Source: Symbiodinium natans (taxonomy: Eukaryota; Sar; Dinophyceae; Suessiales; Symbiodiniaceae). Taken from it: a stretch of 64,000 bases of DNA. This document shows, in pieces, positions 61,554 to 64,000 of the stretch. A program made the translations under genes and the position numbers. The notes under the pieces are model-generated. The model was not told the DNA's origin. It was given only the letters and a program-made list of their open reading frames with translations, and ran no database searches. The stretch is taken from NCBI GenBank assembly GCA_905221605.1, contig CAJNDS010002677.1, forward strand, positions 1-64,000, read 5' to 3'. How positions within the stretch are numbered: position 1 is the first letter of the stretch; every line of letters starts with the position of its first letter.

Positions 61554-61931
61554 GCGGCAGATTCAGTACAACAGGCATCGAAGTCCGAGGTGTGGAAGTT
61601 TGGCGTGCAGGGTCTAAAGATGGGACTCCAAGGAAACATTGAAACATGGGGGCCCAGCATTTGTGCTTTCGGCGCTTCGTAGCCGATCAGCGCATCCGAC
61701 CTGGGGTTTGAGCCCAAGATTCGTACGGACCTCAAAACTAAAGGAGTTCAGGGCCGTAAAGAAACCATCAGGTTACCACCAATGCTCTGTTCGTGAAAGC
61801 TTTCGTCTCCAACAAACCGTCCGGCCCTGATTACAGCCTTCTGCGCAGCCGCTGCTCTAGGATTCTCAACGCTGGCGACACATGGATCACAGCAGGGCCT
61901 TGATATTCTGGAGGCACTTCAAACTTCAGCC

Positions 61932-61980
61932 ACATCATCATCATCATCATCACCAGCATCATCATCATCATCATCATTAC

Positions 61981-62019
<39 letters not shown>

Positions 62020-62024
62020 TCATA
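61932..62024 (+). repeat. ATC trinucleotide microsatellite
   Basis: About 29 ATC units with three or four single-base interruptions. Poly-Met and poly-Asp frames on the minus strand are artefacts. Confidence 0.96.
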
Positions 62025-62639
62025 ATCACCGCCATCACCATCCTGGTCCAGTGGGAGAACCTCGGCCTGTAAGCAGTCGAGCCCTTCCACTTCTCCCTCA
62101 CATAAGTGCTTGACCTTACACAAGCGCATGTCTGTAAACTGGGCATTCCGGTGGCTGGGGAGCGGGCGCAGTGGGAGTGTCGGGAAACATCGCCTGCATG
62201 GTACAGGAGCACCGACCTCACCTTCCCATGATGTCTGCGCCCCCTGAGTTCTTAGGCCACTCCCTCGGACTCTGCACGCAGCCTGGAATCAGATGGAACC
62301 CCACCACTCACCCGACATCAACTGCCCGGTCAATCACCCGCAGTAGGCTAGAGAAGCGCTACGGTCCTCCCGCGAGCCCATGTCCGCAAGCCTCCTGAGG
62401 CCAAAGCCCTAAGCACTAAACCCGATAACAGCCCTCTCAGGAATGCACCTTGGCATCCACCATGATGGCTTCTGCCGACGAAAGCGCGGCATCCGCCATG
62501 TTTGCCTGAGAGGTGGGGGGATGAAGTATCCTGGTAGTTTTCAGCTGGCTTCACCATTCTAGCTTCAAGATCTAAGGCCACTGGTAGTTTGACAGCACGA
62601 GATGTGCACGACCTTTACCGGTGCCTTAACCTCTAAGCC
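62025..62639. other. no clear gene
   Basis: A plus-strand frame of 75 codons (62171-62398) and a minus-strand frame of 77 codons; neither recognised. Confidence 0.35.
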
Positions 62640-63745
62640 TCAAGACACTGGCTCTTCTTGAACACAAGGCGTCTCTGAATCCTGCTCTGAGCACAAGGTT
62701 TGAAGCCGACAACCCGGCCTCGCGCCCGCACAAAGGGCGGGAGAGGGCGGCGCAAAATCCTTTGACTGCCGCGGCTGCAGTCTGAGCTCAGTCAGAGACT
62801 GGGTCAAGCATTGTACATCCTTTGGCTTTATGCTCCCAGTCCAATGATAGGGTACTGTAGTGTTCTGCACGCACATCAGGAACATCTCTGTAAACATGCT
62901 CTTGGACTGCAAGCCTCGGCATTGGCATCCTTTTTGCAAGAGCGCTCTTCACTCGGTCGGCAGGGGCATGCATTTGGGGGGAGGGTCGCATTCTTGCATG
63001 CAAGCAGCAGGAGGCATTTCCATGCTTTCTTAAACTTGGGTATTGCATTGCGCCTCATGATGAATTGCCAAAGCAGAACCTTCCTGCTGGGAAAATTCCT
63101 GGTCTTTCGACTACCATTGTGAAACACGTGGTTGGGAAACCGCGAAACACTGTGTACCAGATACATGTCATCATAGGCATCGTAGGTATGTTCACCCAAT
63201 TTTTTGCTGATTGGTCATGGAGTAGCCTTACGCGAGCTCCCGAAGGGTCTTTTGCGATCGCTGGAGCACGTCCTGAGCCAGCAGCACCTGCGGCTTGGTT
63301 AGAGAGCGGCGAGAATCCTCAACATTGCAGATGGCGCACGTTAGGAGTGGTAGTCGGAGTCGAAAACGGATTAGTAGCGGCAGCAGCTGTACTAGGCAAC
63401 AGGTGAAATTAGTGACCAAGAGCAGCAACATGCCGAGGTGCCAGGGCAGCACTTTATGACAAGCACGTCTGCCGCAAGAGCCAGCACAATCCGAAACCCC
63501 AAACCCTACGTGGATGCACAGTCTTTATCGCGATACCAGCAGATGTCCAGCAATGGACAATAGGACAAGTTCAACATGATTGATGATTGATGCACGGGAT
63601 CAGCCACAGAGCGATCGCAACCAAGTCGGTCCTGTGTTGACTGGACCCTTGGCGCCCCCCCAAAACTCGCCTTGCCCTGCTCTTTGCGCTTCCGCCAGCG
63701 CGCGACGCAGTTCTCGAAGGACTCCTCAGCTGGGACCCGAGACAT
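62640..63745 (-). CDS. candidate minus-strand gene, several exon-like pieces
   Basis: There are four pieces in one direction. The first, 63745 to about 63660, begins MSRVPAEESFENCVARWRKR. The second, about 63350-63228, has RRSLTKPQVLLAQDVLQRSQ. The third, 63199-62876, includes KVLLWQFIMRRNAIPKFKKA. The fourth, 62939-62640, has SMFTEMFLMCVQNTTVPYHW and ends at a stop. The first two read strongly like protein. Splice joins are not worked out and no domain is recognised. Confidence 0.32.
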
Positions 63746-64000
63746 GGCATCGGGTTCTCAACGGGTCGCGAAGCCTCCCACTCATAGCTCCTGATCTGCG
63801 TCACAAGTCCCCCAGAACAGCACTCAAACCCGCACTCAGTTCGCATCCCCTACCCACCCCACTCCACCCTGCAATTGAAACCTAAGCCCTCGTCCCAACT
63901 ACCCTGTAAAGGGGAGGGGGAGCAAACCAAAATCCTGAAAACTTTAACCTAAACCCCTAACCGCCACCACGCCTGGGCACGCCAGAGCTCACACATAATA
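63746..64000. other. window end; weak telomere-like patch
   Basis: TTTAACCTAAACCCCTAACC near 63942-63962 is a short telomere-like patch. A 101-codon plus frame (63580-63885) overlaps the minus candidate gene. Nothing else seen. Confidence 0.4.

Noticed and set aside
1-64000. Prokaryotic operons, phage, insertion sequences, rRNA or tRNA genes
   Set aside because: No chains of long ATG-started frames, no recognisable transposase or RNA-gene sequence; the GC-AG and AG|G introns point to a dinoflagellate nucleus.

Overview
The window looks like nuclear DNA of a dinoflagellate, most plausibly from the Suessiales (Symbiodiniaceae or Polarella group). It is not bacterial: there are no operons, no ribosome-binding-site/ORF chains, and no rRNA or tRNA genes that I can see. 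The strongest evidence is one intron-rich gene on the minus strand (about 38.88 to 32.19 kb). Eleven exons can be chained by hand into a six-transmembrane voltage-gated cation channel with two C-terminal EF-hands. Five of its ten introns begin with GC instead of GT, and five of its acceptors read AG|G; both are known habits of dinoflagellate introns. Degenerate CCCTAAA-type (TTTAGGG) telomere-like heptamers occur in many places and fit the same origin.

Layout. 1-1.17 kb is a decaying CGT-rich tandem array. 1.19-2.54 kb is an AT-rich island with two repeat families of its own. 2.7-30 kb is intron-like DNA holding scattered open frames I do not recognise, plus small repeats: a GAGCTCGAAAGTTTGA-type motif field at 19.3 kb, a telomere-like array at 20.0 kb and a CTTCCCGTGC array at 22.0 kb. 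30.0-31.55 kb is a triple minisatellite block: a GGATTCGGAAAC array, a roughly 65-bp minisatellite, then the first motif again in inverted orientation. 32.2-38.9 kb is the channel gene. 39.0-40.9 kb, just 5' of its first visible exon, is a compound microsatellite of about 1.9 kb. 41-64 kb is again low-density DNA. Several minus-strand open frames there look like exons of unrecognised genes (44.7-45.6, 47.0-48.9, 54.8-55.2, 57.1-58.2, 59.5-60.0, 62.6-63.7 kb), mixed with more simple repeats.

Limits. Introns are numerous and stop codons sparse, so open frames of 100-160 codons should arise by chance several times in a window this size. Except for the channel, the coding calls rest on frame length, amino-acid make-up by eye and plausible splice sites, and carry low confidence. 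No function is assigned where none was recognised. Nothing here suggests a prokaryotic defence or mobile system. The most interesting item is the channel: a single-domain-like pore with an Asp-containing filter (T-V-D-S-I) in place of the usual T-x-E-x-W, joined to EF-hands and encoded across many GC-AG introns.
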